A stretch of DNA of 64,000 bases from an uncultured Ruminiclostridium sp. (GCA_947623915.1 CANQIB010000009.1:1-64000); one strand, 5' to 3'. Shown: positions 27,060 to 34,908, counted from the first letter of the stretch. Made by a program: numbers and translations. Notes: generated by a model from the sequence alone, not told the origin.

Positions 27060-28412
27060 ATGAAACAGACGGACATGCTGCACGGACCGCTGTTTAAAAA
27101 GATGTTGATGTTTGCGCTGCCGCTGGCTCTCAGCAGCATTTTGCAGCAGCTTTTCAATTCCGCGGATATAGCGGTGGTGGGCTTCGCGGGCAGTGAGGCT
27201 CAGGCGGCGGTAGGCGGCAACAACTCGGTAGTCAGCCTGCTGATAAACCTTTTTGTGGGGATATCCGTCGGAGCGAACGTCGTTATATCCAACTACATCG
27301 GACAGGGACGCAAGAAAAGCGTTCAGGACGCGGTACACACCGTCGTGATAATATCGCTGATAAGCGGTTTTGTCATACTCATACTGGGGCAGTTTATCGC
27401 TCCCCCGCTGCTTATGCTGATGGATACGCCGGAAAACGTAATAGACCTCGCGGTATTGTATCTGCGTATCTACTTTGCGGGAATGCCGTTCATAATGTTT
27501 TACAATTTCGGCTCGGCGATACTCAGGAGCGTGGGCGACACCGCAAAGCCGGTCTACTGCATGATGGCGTCCGGCGTGCTGAATATCGGGCTTAATCTGC
27601 TGCTGGTGCTGGTGTTCCATATGGGCGTTGCGGGCGTCGGGATAGCCACGCTGGTCTCCAACGCGGTGAGCGCGGCGGCCATGCTGGTGTTCCTGCTGCG
27701 AGCCGACGAGCTTATCCGACTTCATCCCCGCAAGCTGAGAATAAAGAAAAATCACCTGCTGAAGGTCATTAAAATAGGCGTTCCGGCAGGTATTCAGGGT
27801 ATGGTGTTCTCGCTGTCGAACGTTATAATCCAGTCGCAGATAAACAGCTTCGGCTCGGACGCGGTGGCGGGAAGCGCCGACGCGATAAACTTTGAGTTTT
27901 TCACCTATTTTATCACCAGCGCGGTAGGTCAAACGGTGGTCACCTTTATCGGGCAAAATTACGGCGCGGGGCTGTACGACCGCTGCAAGAAGATATTCCG
28001 AGTCGGCATGCTGATGGGGCTTATAGGAACGGGCACGCTGGGGCTTACGTTCGTCGCGCTGCGGGAATATGTGATACTGTTCTTTACCGCCGATCCGCAG
28101 GTCATACATTTTTCCCTTATTCGTATGCTGCACGTCGAAACCTTTATAATGCTGCCGGTAACCTATGAAGTAGCGGCGGGAGCTATGCGCGGAATGGGAT
28201 ATTCTTTACTTCCCGCGATACTTACCATAATAGGCACCTGCGCGCTGCGTTTCGTATGGGTATATACGGTATTCCCTTTGCAGAACACTTTCGAGCTGCT
28301 GATGGACGTTTACCCCGCTACTTGGGTAGTGACGGGCATATCCGTCGTCGCCGCATACTTTATTGTGCGAAAACGGGCGTTTAGAAAATACGCCGATGTG
28401 AAAAACGCTTAA
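27060..28412 (+). CDS. MATE family multidrug/organic cation efflux protein
   Basis: 450 residues with twelve predicted membrane helices, arranged as two six-helix halves. The opening KKMLMFALPLALSSILQQLFNSADIAVVGFAG and the second-half GVPAGIQGMVFSLSNVIIQSQINSFG are characteristic of MATE transporters. These export drugs or metabolites using a Na+ or H+ gradient. The ribosome site is poor (GAAGAGATG about 10 bases upstream). It closes a two-gene unit with the DUF1275 gene and is followed by a strong terminator at 28455-28510. Substrate cannot be deduced. Confidence 0.92.
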   Translation: MKQTDMLHGPLFKKMLMFALPLALSSILQQLFNSADIAVVGFAGSEAQAAVGGNNSVVSLLINLFVGISVGANVVISNYIGQGRKKSVQDAVHTVVIISLISGFVILILGQFIAPPLLMLMDTPENVIDLAVLYLRIYFAGMPFIMFYNFGSAILRSVGDTAKPVYCMMASGVLNIGLNLLLVLVFHMGVAGVGIATLVSNAVSAAAMLVFLLRADELIRLHPRKLRIKKNHLLKVIKIGVPAGIQGMVFSLSNVIIQSQINSFGSDAVAGSADAINFEFFTYFITSAVGQTVVTFIGQNYGAGLYDRCKKIFRVGMLMGLIGTGTLGLTFVALREYVILFFTADPQVIHFSLIRMLHVETFIMLPVTYEVAAGAMRGMGYSLLPAILTIIGTCALRFVWVYTVFPLQNTFELLMDVYPATWVVTGISVVAAYFIVRKRAFRKYADVKNA

Positions 28413-28454
28413 ACTTTAACAAAGTTACTCCAAATTGTTATCATTATTTAAAAT

Positions 28455-28510
28455 AAAAAACCGTCTTTTTCGCTGCGGAGGTAAAGCCGTAACGAAAAGA
28501 CGGTTTTTTG
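28455..28510. terminator. Strong bidirectional terminator
   Basis: aaccgtctttttcg ... cgaaaagacggtt long stem with a T-run on both strands, between the convergent MATE and AIM24-like genes. Confidence 0.85.
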
Positions 28511-28539
28511 CGGCTGCCGCACAAAAACGGCAGACAAAT

Positions 28540-29217
28540 TTATCTTGCAGATGAAACAGGCGATATAGCCGCAGCCACAGCGGAAGCCGGCATGGTTTGC
28601 AGCCAGATCTTGCCGGGGCCGGTAACTCTTGTATTAAAGAATCCTTCGCCGCCGAACAGCTTATTGCCTATACCCTTTACCGACTCTATGGACACGGATA
28701 CGGTAGCGTCCATTGCGGCAAGATGTCCGGTATCCAGCAGCATGGACTGACCTGCCTGAAGGTCGTATGTAATAACGGAGCCGTCTATTTCGAGGAACAC
28801 CATTCCCTGTCCGTCAAAGCGCTGCATGATAAAGCCTTCGCCGCCGAAAAAGCCCGCGCCGAGCTTACGCTGAAAGTGTATGCTCATTTGAACGCCCGCT
28901 TCCGACGCCATGAACGCGGATTTTTGAGCAACGATGGAATTCCCGTTGCCTATCGGGATAGCAAGTATCTCGCCCGGAAAACTGGACGCGAAAGCTATCT
29001 GTCCGGGGCCTCCCTGCGCGGTGTAAACGTTCTGGAACATCGACTCGCCGGAAAACATTCTCGAAACCGCTTTGCCCACGCTGCCGCCGGCGTTGGTGGA
29101 CATGACCATGTTAGGCGTCATCCAGCTCATACCGCCCTTATCCGTTATCATGCTCTCGCCTTCCGCTACATTGCAGATAACAACGGGAAGCGGAGTTCCT
29201 TTGATCTCGTATTGCAT
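28540..29217 (-). CDS. TIGR00266/AIM24 family protein
   Basis: 225 residues of the beta-prism-like AIM24 family. Recognisable pieces are the MQYEIKGTPLPVVIC start, the repeated GEGFIMQRFDGQGMVFLEIDG / GEGFFNTRVTGPGKIWLQT strands and the alternating Gly-rich turns. No signal peptide or membrane segment. The bacterial function is unknown; members are often near stress or membrane genes. ATG 29217 is preferred since AGGAGG lies six bases upstream, trimming 13 codons from the open frame. Transcribed alone from the promoter at 29273-29301. Confidence 0.88.
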   Translation of the reverse strand: MQYEIKGTPLPVVICNVAEGESMITDKGGMSWMTPNMVMSTNAGGSVGKAVSRMFSGESMFQNVYTAQGGPGQIAFASSFPGEILAIPIGNGNSIVAQKSAFMASEAGVQMSIHFQRKLGAGFFGGEGFIMQRFDGQGMVFLEIDGSVITYDLQAGQSMLLDTGHLAAMDATVSVSIESVKGIGNKLFGGEGFFNTRVTGPGKIWLQTMPASAVAAAISPVSSAR

Positions 29218-29272
29218 AAATTCCTCCTGAGTAAAATTATTTTTACCGATATACAATAAACTTTGCTTTTTT

Positions 29273-29301
29273 ATTTTAACTCATTTTTTTATTGTTGTCA
29301 A
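29273..29301 (-). promoter_or_regulatory. SigA-type promoter of the AIM24-like gene
   Basis: Minus strand TTGACA (29296-29301), 17 bases, TAAAAT (29273-29278), divergent from the DegV promoter. Confidence 0.8.
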
Positions 29302-29347
29302 GTTTTTATGCAAAATTCATAAAAATTTTTCATGTTTCAATAAACAC

Positions 29348-29376
29348 TTGCAAATTATAACAAAACGTGGTAATAT
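29348..29376 (+). promoter_or_regulatory. Promoter of the DegV gene
   Basis: TTGCAA (29348-29353), 17 bases, TAATAT (29371-29376), about 40 bases before the start codon. Confidence 0.65.
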
Positions 29377-29417
29377 AGAACTAAGCACAGAAAAAAATTC
29401 GGGGAAAGGGCAAAAAA

Positions 29418-30260
29418 ATGAAAATCAAGATCACAGCCGACAGCACCTGCGACCTGTCGCCGCAGCTTACGGAAAAATACGGGATAGATATCCTTCCGCT
29501 TTATATCGTAAAAAACGGCAGCTCCTACAAGGATATGACCGAAATAGTGCCGCAGGATATTTTTGACCATGTGAGCGCCGGAGGTGAGATAACCTCCACC
29601 GCCGCGATAAACGCGGACGACTACATCAATTATTTCCGACCGCTGAGCGAGGAATATGACGCGGTGATACACATAAACATCAGCGCGGATTTTTCCAGCT
29701 GCTATCAAAACGCCTGCATCGCCGCAAACGAATTTGAAAACGTCTATGTCATCGACAGCCGCAACCTTTCCACCGGCAGCGGACTGCTGGTGCTGGAGGC
29801 GGCGGAGATGGCGCAAAGCGGAGAAAGCGTCGAAAAGATAGTACACGCGCTTACAAATCTCGCGCTTAAAGTGGAAGCGAGCTTCGTTATAGACAAGCTG
29901 GATTATCTGAGAAAGGGCGGACGCTGCTCGGCGCTCGCCGCGCTGGGAGCAAATCTGCTTTCGCTGCGCCCCTGCATAGAGGTGGTAGACGGCAAAATGA
30001 AGGTCGGCAAAAAATACCGCGGACATTTTGAAAAATGTATACAGCAATATGTTAAGGAACGCTTGGAGGGACGGTTCGATATATCCCCAAAGCGTATATT
30101 CATCACCCACACCCCCTGCCCCGACGGTCTGACAGACGCGGTGAGAGCCGAGATAGCAAAGTATATGAAGTTTGACGAGGTACTGGAAACCGACGCCGGC
30201 TGCACGGTGTCCAGCCATTGCGGTCCGAATACGCTGGGGATATTGTTTATAAGGAAATAA
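29418..30260 (+). CDS. DegV family fatty-acid-binding protein
   Basis: 280 residues. DegV/FakB proteins bind a fatty acid and present it to the kinase FakA for phosphorylation, feeding exogenous lipids to phospholipid synthesis. Visible motifs are ADSTCDLSPQL (residues 6-16), the GGEITSTAAINADDYINYF segment with the TSxxxxxxY pattern, VIDSRNLSTGSGLLVLEAA, and LDYLRKGGRCSALAALGANLLSLRP with the RKGGR loop. Length is normal. The ribosome site is GGGGAAAGG. The next gene starts 29 bases downstream on the same strand. No FakA is in the window. Confidence 0.92.
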   Translation: MKIKITADSTCDLSPQLTEKYGIDILPLYIVKNGSSYKDMTEIVPQDIFDHVSAGGEITSTAAINADDYINYFRPLSEEYDAVIHINISADFSSCYQNACIAANEFENVYVIDSRNLSTGSGLLVLEAAEMAQSGESVEKIVHALTNLALKVEASFVIDKLDYLRKGGRCSALAALGANLLSLRPCIEVVDGKMKVGKKYRGHFEKCIQQYVKERLEGRFDISPKRIFITHTPCPDGLTDAVRAEIAKYMKFDEVLETDAGCTVSSHCGPNTLGILFIRK

Positions 30261-30289
30261 CACCGATTTGATGGCGGAGAGGTATTAAA

Positions 30290-30994
30290 ATGGAAAAGCG
30301 AAAGAATTATGCACTGATATCCGCGATACTTTTTTCTGTGTGTACACTCTGCTTTCTTTACATGAGTGTTGAAACTCTCATGACAACGGAGGTCGGGTCG
30401 GATAATACGAATTTATTAAGTTCCGTTTTATTTCTTATTGCTTCGACCGTTATAACCGTGGCTTTATTTTTCAAAAGCAAAAAATGGTGTATTGTAGGAG
30501 CGGCGCTTGAGATAGCGTATTACATTTTGGGAAGTATATATACACATTCCTTTACTAACATGTTCCTGTCAGTCGCTTATGCCGTCCTGATTTTCTTTTT
30601 TGCACAAAGTTTAAGAAAGCGTGAGCCTATCATAAAAATGATATGGTTTATACCGAGCTTATTGATGCTGCTTTACCTGCTGCTGTATACGACAGAATTT
30701 ATAGGAGAATGTATGCGTTACGCAGAGTTTCAAACGCTTTATGAAACGCACGGCGTTTATTTTAACTATTTCCGAATTATCGCGCAATTTGCAAGCTGTA
30801 TATTTGAGACCGCCGCGCTGTTCTTCATAGGAAAATGGCTTAAAGCAAGCACTCCCGCTCCGGTAAAAAAGAATATACCGCTGACCGGCGGCGCGGATAA
30901 GCTGAGAGAATATAAAGAATTGCTTGACAGAGGCTTGATAAGTAAAGAGGAATTTGAGGAGAAAAAGCAGCAAATTCTTAACTTCAAACTATGA
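30290..30994 (+). CDS. Membrane protein with C-terminal SHOCT domain
   Basis: 234 residues: about six hydrophobic helices from residue 8 to 190, then a short linker and a SHOCT-type end, LREYKELLDRGLISKEEFEEKKQQIL (residues ~204-230). SHOCT is a short helical module thought to mediate oligomerisation. The membrane part is not recognised. The gene is AT-richer than its neighbours. The ribosome site GGAGAGG lies seven bases before the ATG. It may be cotranscribed with degV. Function unknown. Confidence 0.75.
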   Translation: MEKRKNYALISAILFSVCTLCFLYMSVETLMTTEVGSDNTNLLSSVLFLIASTVITVALFFKSKKWCIVGAALEIAYYILGSIYTHSFTNMFLSVAYAVLIFFFAQSLRKREPIIKMIWFIPSLLMLLYLLLYTTEFIGECMRYAEFQTLYETHGVYFNYFRIIAQFASCIFETAALFFIGKWLKASTPAPVKKNIPLTGGADKLREYKELLDRGLISKEEFEEKKQQILNFKL

Positions 30995-30997
30995 ATA

Positions 30998-31043
30998 ATC
31001 GCTCCTTTCCGCAGCAAAATAGTAAAAAACGGAAAGGAGCGAT
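30998..31043 (+). promoter_or_regulatory. Hairpin sequestering the rubrerythrin ribosome site
   Basis: ATCGCTCCTTTCCG (30998-31011) is perfectly complementary to CGGAAAGGAGCGAT (31030-31043), an 18-base A-rich loop between. The AAGGAG ribosome site (31034-31039) lies wholly in the 3' arm, three bases from the hairpin base to the ATG. No T-run follows, so it is not a normal terminator. Confidence 0.75.
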
Positions 31044-31046
31044 CTT

Positions 31047-31589
31047 ATGCAGCTTGAAGGTTCACGGACGCTGGAAAATCTGAGAGCCGCCTTTCAAAGC
31101 GAGGCGGAGGCGGTGAGCAAATACAGTATCTATGCGGAAAAGGCACAGCAGGAGGGGTACAACGAAATATCGGAGGTGTTTTCAAACACCGCAAGAAACG
31201 AACACGCCCACGCGCAGCTTTTCCTCGGTCTGGTAAACGGCGGTATCCCCGCTACGGAAAAGGCGCTGGAAAACGCCGCGGGCGGCGAGAATTTCCGCTG
31301 GTCGCAGCAATATGCGGGATTTGCCCAAGTCGCAAGAGAGGAGGGCTTTGAAAACATCGCCGCGTTGTTCGATATGGTGGCGGGGGTCGAAAAGGAGCAT
31401 GAAAAGCGTTACAATATGCTGCGCGAACGGCTGCTGTCGGGCAAGGTGTTTACCGAGGAGGGCGAATGTGTCTGGCTGTGCCGCAACTGCGGCTACCTCC
31501 ACACGGGAAAGCAGCCACCCGAACAATGTCCCGTCTGCCGTATGCCGAGGGCATATTTCCAGAGAAAGTCCGACAGCATTACCACATAA
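31047..31589 (+). CDS. rbr: Rubrerythrin
   Basis: 180-residue oxidative-stress protein of anaerobes that reduces hydrogen peroxide. The N-terminal ferritin-like di-iron domain shows NLRAAFQSEAEAVSKYSIYA, NTARNEHAHAQLF and AGVEKEHEKRY, giving the Glu/His iron ligands. The C-terminal rubredoxin-like domain has CRNCGYLHTG and CPVCRMPRAYF, two CxxC pairs for the electron-transfer iron. All ligands appear present. Translation may be controlled by the 14-bp hairpin that buries the AAGGAG site. A structured non-coding region follows the stop. Confidence 0.95.
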   Translation: MQLEGSRTLENLRAAFQSEAEAVSKYSIYAEKAQQEGYNEISEVFSNTARNEHAHAQLFLGLVNGGIPATEKALENAAGGENFRWSQQYAGFAQVAREEGFENIAALFDMVAGVEKEHEKRYNMLRERLLSGKVFTEEGECVWLCRNCGYLHTGKQPPEQCPVCRMPRAYFQRKSDSITT

Positions 31590-31599
31590 AACAACAACC

Positions 31600-31897
31600 A
31601 GCCGCGCCCGAAAGCGCGACCGGTCGTTTCAGCTTGTCGAAAAACCCTCCCTATGGTCGGATTTTCCGACAAGCTGACAAAAAATCGGCGATACCGCATA
31701 AGCGGTATCGCTCGATTTTTGCCGCGCTTTGCGCGGCTCTTATCAAACTTGAGGGTGAAAACCCTGATGGTTTTCCCCGTGAACTTTCCGCCGAACGGCG
31801 GAAAGTTTTAAACTCAACTCTTTCCTTCCGCTTTATATTGACCTTTTTCTACAGACTAAAACGACCGGCCGCGCTCGAAAGCGCGACCGGTCGTTTA
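31600..31897. repeat. Structured multi-hairpin intergenic element
   Basis: About 300 bases with successive inverted repeats: TCAGCTTGTCG/CGACAAGCTGA (31629-31677), CGATACCGC/GCGGTATCG nested in AAAATCG/CGATTTT (31681-31719), GCCGCGC/GCGCGGC (31721-31737), GAAAACC/GGTTTTC (31757-31775) and AACTTTCCGCC/GGCGGAAAGTT (31782-31807). A 20-base direct repeat, gaaagcgcgaccggtcgttt, bounds it (31610-31629 and 31877-31896). 31753-31857 matches 1-76. No coding capacity is seen. It may be a small non-autonomous repeat, a processed RNA or a compound terminator. Confidence 0.7.
31858..31897. terminator. Strong bidirectional terminator-like hairpin
   Basis: aaaacgaccgg ... ccggtcgttt with inner cgcgct/agcgcg pairing and a CGAA loop; ends with TTTATT on the plus strand and T-rich sequence on the minus strand. 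It lies between convergent rubrerythrin and flotillin genes. Confidence 0.75.
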
Positions 31898-31903
31898 TTG
31901 CTT

Positions 31904-31939
31904 GTATATATTATTGATCGAGTATATATTATTGATCGA
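31904..31939. repeat. 18-bp tandem duplication over the flotillin stop codon
   Basis: gtatatattattgatcga occurs twice, back to back. The inner copy contains the last codons and stop of the flotillin gene; the outer copy repeats the stop just downstream. Confidence 0.85.
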
Positions 31940-33317
31940 GAGTTTGGGGAGTTTCTGTTTGGGTCTTTTCTCCGAGGAATTTCGGCAGATCCATGCCCGC
32001 CTGATCGAACATCTCGCTCATGGGAGGAATGGATTTTAACATTCCGCTGAGAAAATCCGCGGTAGCGGTCTTGCCGTCCTTTCCCGATCCTCCGTCCCAA
32101 ACGGTCACCTTGTCTATCTTGATATTCTTGATAGCCTCTACTTGTATCTTCATCAGCTCTTCCATATTGTTGGCGATGATAAGACGTATAGCCTTATCCG
32201 CGTCGCCGCCCGCCGCAACGACCAGCTCGTGCATACCTGCCGCCTGTTTGGAAAGTATCTCCTGCGCACCCTTTGCCTGAGCCTCCATCTTTGCGTACAG
32301 CGCGTCCGCCTCACCCTTTGCGGTACGGCGTGCGACCTCGGCGCGAGCCTCTGCCTCTATCTCCGCCTGCTCCTTTGCTATCTTCGCCTTTACGATAATG
32401 TCCGCCTGCTGGGTAGCGGTCTCCAAAGCGGCACGGGTCTGCTCCGCCTGCTGCTGTGCGACATAGGCCTCTTCCTTTGCCTTTGCCGCCTGCACCGCCT
32501 CAGCCGCGGTAGCTATACGCATAGCCTCCGCCTCGCGCTCACGCCTGAGTGCCTCGGACTGAGCGATCTCTATCTTGGATTCGTTCTCGCCCTTTATCGC
32601 GGTAGCGTTTGCGGCGGCGACCTGTATACGCTGATCCCTGCGGGCGTTTGCCTGACCTATCTCACCGTCGCGGTCTTTTTCCGCAACCGACTTTTTGGCG
32701 TCGTTGATAGCCTTTGCCGCCGCTTCCTTACCGAGTGCCTCTATATATCCCGACTCGTCGTTTATGTCGGTAAGGTTTACGTTGATAAGGCGCAAGCCTA
32801 TCTTTTTAAGCTCTATTTCAACGTTGTTTGATACCGCTACAAGGAATTTATCCCTGTCCGCGTTTATCTCCTCGATTTCCATAGTAGCAATGACCAGACG
32901 AAGCTGACCGAGGATTATATCCTTTGCCAGTTCCTGTATCTCGTTCATTTTAAGACCGAGCAGACGCTCCGCCGCATTCTGCATTATGGTCGGCTCTGTG
33001 GATATCCCGACGGTGAACCTTGACGGAACGTCCACACGAATATTCTGCTTGGATAACGCGTTTTTCAGATCGACATTCAGCGATATCGGCGTCAGATCCA
33101 TAAACTGGTAAGACTGGAGTATGGGAAGTATGAACGCCGCGCCGCCGTGTATGCACTTTGCACTGCGAGCCTGACCGTTGCGGTCGCTCCCCACTTTACC
33201 GTATATGACCAGTATCTTGTCGGACGGACATTTGCGGTAGCGCGAAAGTACGCCCATTATCAGAGCGAAAAGCAGCACTACCAAAACACATATCGCTATA
33301 AGAATTTCCGGTTGCAT
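31929..33317 (-). CDS. floT: Flotillin (SPFH domain) membrane-scaffold protein
   Basis: 462 residues. An N-terminal hydrophobic helix (ILIAICVLVVLLFALIMGVL) is followed by an SPFH/PHB domain (RKCPSDKILVIYG to ~residue 200, including LTDINDESGYIEALGKEAA) and a long Glu/Ala-rich coiled coil with repeated AEAEA-type heptads (~200-370). This is the FloT/YuaG type that organises functional membrane microdomains. AAGGAGG lies six bases before the ATG. It follows an NfeD gene 12 bases upstream, the typical floT-nfeD partnership, with a lipoprotein at the operon head. The stop codon lies in an 18-bp duplication. Confidence 0.93.
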   Translation of the reverse strand: MQPEILIAICVLVVLLFALIMGVLSRYRKCPSDKILVIYGKVGSDRNGQARSAKCIHGGAAFILPILQSYQFMDLTPISLNVDLKNALSKQNIRVDVPSRFTVGISTEPTIMQNAAERLLGLKMNEIQELAKDIILGQLRLVIATMEIEEINADRDKFLVAVSNNVEIELKKIGLRLINVNLTDINDESGYIEALGKEAAAKAINDAKKSVAEKDRDGEIGQANARRDQRIQVAAANATAIKGENESKIEIAQSEALRREREAEAMRIATAAEAVQAAKAKEEAYVAQQQAEQTRAALETATQQADIIVKAKIAKEQAEIEAEARAEVARRTAKGEADALYAKMEAQAKGAQEILSKQAAGMHELVVAAGGDADKAIRLIIANNMEELMKIQVEAIKNIKIDKVTVWDGGSGKDGKTATADFLSGMLKSIPPMSEMFDQAGMDLPKFLGEKTQTETPQTLDQ

Positions 33318-33329
33318 CGTATTTCCTCC

Positions 33330-33977
33330 TTATGTATCTCTTTCTACCACAAGCACGTCTCCGCGCACGTCGATGACGCGAACGGACGTCCCCGTGGGAA
33401 CAGACTTTTCTTCATCGGTGACCGCGGATATTTCAATGTAGCGTTCTCCCGCCGACACCGTTATCTTGCCCTGACCTTCTCCCGCGGGCGGAATGGGAAT
33501 GTACACAGTCCCCTTTTCGCCGAGCAGTTTTTTTATATCAATGTTACCGCTCTGGGCAAGCCGCGCGGTAAGCTGTATCAGCTTTCCTACTCCGAGCATG
33601 GCGAGCAAGCCCAGCGCCAGCCCTATTATACAAGCGAGCGCAACGTGCAGCCCCAACGACATACATACTATCCCGCTCCAACTGAAAACGCACAGAAATG
33701 CCATTACTCCCTGCACGGTAAATATCTGCATAGTGCCGAAATCCGCCGGATTGCTGCCGTCGGAAATGTCCATATCTACGCTTCCCGCGTCGGGAACGTC
33801 GGGAACGTCAACACCTCCGTCAAGTCCGGAGGTGTCGCTGAAATTCACTCCTTCTCCTCCGCTGCCCATGCCTATCATTATCATTATTGCTTGAATAATT
33901 ATCACCAGCGTAGAAGGTATCGCTATGCAGTAAAAAATCTGCTGTGCAAGCTCAAGCGAATTCCACCATTCAGCCAT
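33330..33977 (-). CDS. NfeD family membrane protein (YuaF-like)
   Basis: 215 residues. A first helix (IFYCIAIPSTLVIIIQAIMIMIG), an acidic Asp/Ser/Gly-rich loop (~30-75), two to three further helices (~80-135) and a C-terminal OB-fold domain (LLGEKGTVYIPIPPAGEGQGKITVSAGERYIEISAVTDEEKSVPTGTSVRVI, ~150-210) typical of NfeD. The YuaF type lacks the protease domain and works with flotillin. ATG 33977 has AGGGG eight bases before it; the GTG three codons earlier overlaps that site. Cotranscribed with floT. Confidence 0.88.
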   Translation of the reverse strand: MAEWWNSLELAQQIFYCIAIPSTLVIIIQAIMIMIGMGSGGEGVNFSDTSGLDGGVDVPDVPDAGSVDMDISDGSNPADFGTMQIFTVQGVMAFLCVFSWSGIVCMSLGLHVALACIIGLALGLLAMLGVGKLIQLTARLAQSGNIDIKKLLGEKGTVYIPIPPAGEGQGKITVSAGERYIEISAVTDEEKSVPTGTSVRVIDVRGDVLVVERDT

Positions 33978-34002
33978 CAATATCACCCCTTGTCAAAAAT
34001 CT

Positions 34003-34027
34003 CGGCGCCGACGGTTAATCGGCGCTG
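34003..34027 (-). terminator. Hairpin at the end of the lipoprotein gene
   Basis: CAGCGCCGA-ttaaccg-TCGGCGCCG on the minus strand, overlapping the stop codon and followed by agaTTTTTgac. It may act as a partial terminator setting less floT message than lipoprotein message. Confidence 0.45.
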
Positions 34028-34641
34028 TATGCGGGAGCATAGTACCCCAGCGTCAGCAGTACGAGAAAGCTCTTTTCGGACAGCACCCATTCCTCATCGG
34101 TGTACCTGAATTCTATTTTCAGCTCGAACGGCTCGGATTTCAGGCTCATGTCCCCTACCACATCGCCTATGTACTCCATCTGCTTGTCAAAGTCGTTTTT
34201 CATTCCGTTGTTTATGTCGGAATCGGTCATCTCGTTGAATTTATCCATATCTATCGAGGTAAACGTGCCGGTGACCACCGCGCTCCTGTCCTCGTAATCC
34301 AACTGCTCGGAAAGCTGAGTGTATGTAACATAGCTGTCGAACAGCTTATACATTATTTCGGAATATTCTTCCGTCCAGTTTACATCGTAATCCGTGCCGG
34401 TATCGTCAAAATAAAGCTGCATACTGTACGGAGAAAAGCTGCGGCAATAATACGCCAGCGAATCATATTCCTTTTCCTCGGCAAGAGAAAATATCTTCTC
34501 CACTATCTGACGGGGAGAAAGAGTCACATCATCGCTGTCGTCCTCTTCTTTTCCGCACGCGCAAAGCATCGACATGATCACCCCACAGGCAGTCAGCAAA
34601 CAAACGGCCTTTTTAAATATCTCCTTGTGTGTTCTTACCAT
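34015..34641 (-). CDS. Hypothetical lipoprotein at the head of the floT operon
   Basis: 208 residues. The signal peptide ends in SMLCAC, with Cys29 as the lipidation site, then an acidic KEEDDSDDV linker. The folded part (~40-200) alternates helices and strands (RQIVEKIFSLAEEKEYDSLAYYC; AVVTGTFTSIDMDKFNEM; FELKIEFRYTDEEWVLSEKSF), which resembles small DUF4878/DUF5105-like outer-face lipoproteins, but the family is not certain. It lies 37 bases upstream of the NfeD gene and shares its promoter at 34680-34707. Possible role: cargo or partner of the flotillin assembly, by context only. The ribosome site is poorly conserved (AAAGGG about 8 bases upstream). Confidence 0.75.
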   Translation of the reverse strand: MVRTHKEIFKKAVCLLTACGVIMSMLCACGKEEDDSDDVTLSPRQIVEKIFSLAEEKEYDSLAYYCRSFSPYSMQLYFDDTGTDYDVNWTEEYSEIMYKLFDSYVTYTQLSEQLDYEDRSAVVTGTFTSIDMDKFNEMTDSDINNGMKNDFDKQMEYIGDVVGDMSLKSEPFELKIEFRYTDEEWVLSEKSFLVLLTLGYYAPAYSAD

Positions 34642-34679
34642 GCTTTGACCCTTTCAAATTGTAATTTTTATTTACCTTA

Positions 34680-34707
34680 ATTATAACACTTTTAAATTGA
34701 TTGTCAA
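34680..34707 (-). promoter_or_regulatory. SigA-type promoter of the lipoprotein-NfeD-floT operon
   Basis: Minus strand TTGACA (34702-34707), 16 bases, TATAAT (34680-34685), both boxes consensus. Confidence 0.8.
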
Positions 34708-34782
34708 TAATTATCTACAATAAATTCAAAAATCGTCAGTATGTACATTTTTTTGCGTTTGATTTTGTGCATAACACAGAAA

Positions 34783-34826
34783 AAAGTCCCGACGAGCGAT
34801 TATGCTTGATTTTTCGGGACTTTTCT
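34783..34826 (+). terminator. Terminator-like hairpin in a divergent intergenic region
   Basis: aaaagtcccga ... tcgggactttt, with TTTTCTG after it. No plus-strand gene precedes it. It overlaps the -35 box of the XRE promoter. Confidence 0.45.
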
Positions 34827-34834
34827 GATAAAAT
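34806..34834 (+). promoter_or_regulatory. Promoter of the XRE-TPR regulator gene
   Basis: TTGATT (34806-34811), 17 bases, TAAAAT (34829-34834). Confidence 0.65.
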
Positions 34835-34843
34835 CAAGATATA

Positions 34844-34860
34844 AGTAAATTTTATTTACT
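34844..34860. promoter_or_regulatory. Candidate operator of the XRE gene
   Basis: AGTAAATTTTATTTACT, a perfect 7-3-7 palindrome at the expected transcription start, well placed for autorepression by the HTH protein it precedes. Confidence 0.5.
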
Positions 34861-34908
34861 GTAAGCGGCAAGATCTCGGTATGTGCAAATTCTGCGAAAG
34901 GAGCGGTC

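Noticed and set aside
26712..28133. 473-codon minus-strand frame opposite the DUF1275 and MATE genes
   Set aside because: Low-complexity, His/Arg/Gln-rich translation typical of a shadow frame; no family.
31600..31897. Insertion sequence or tRNA-derived element
   Set aside because: No transposase frame and no cloverleaf; called only as a structured repeat.
31312..32050. Overlapping plus-strand frames running from rubrerythrin into the hairpin element
   Set aside because: They are other frames of rubrerythrin continuing through inverted repeats; translated sequence is repeat-derived and lacks starts with ribosome sites.
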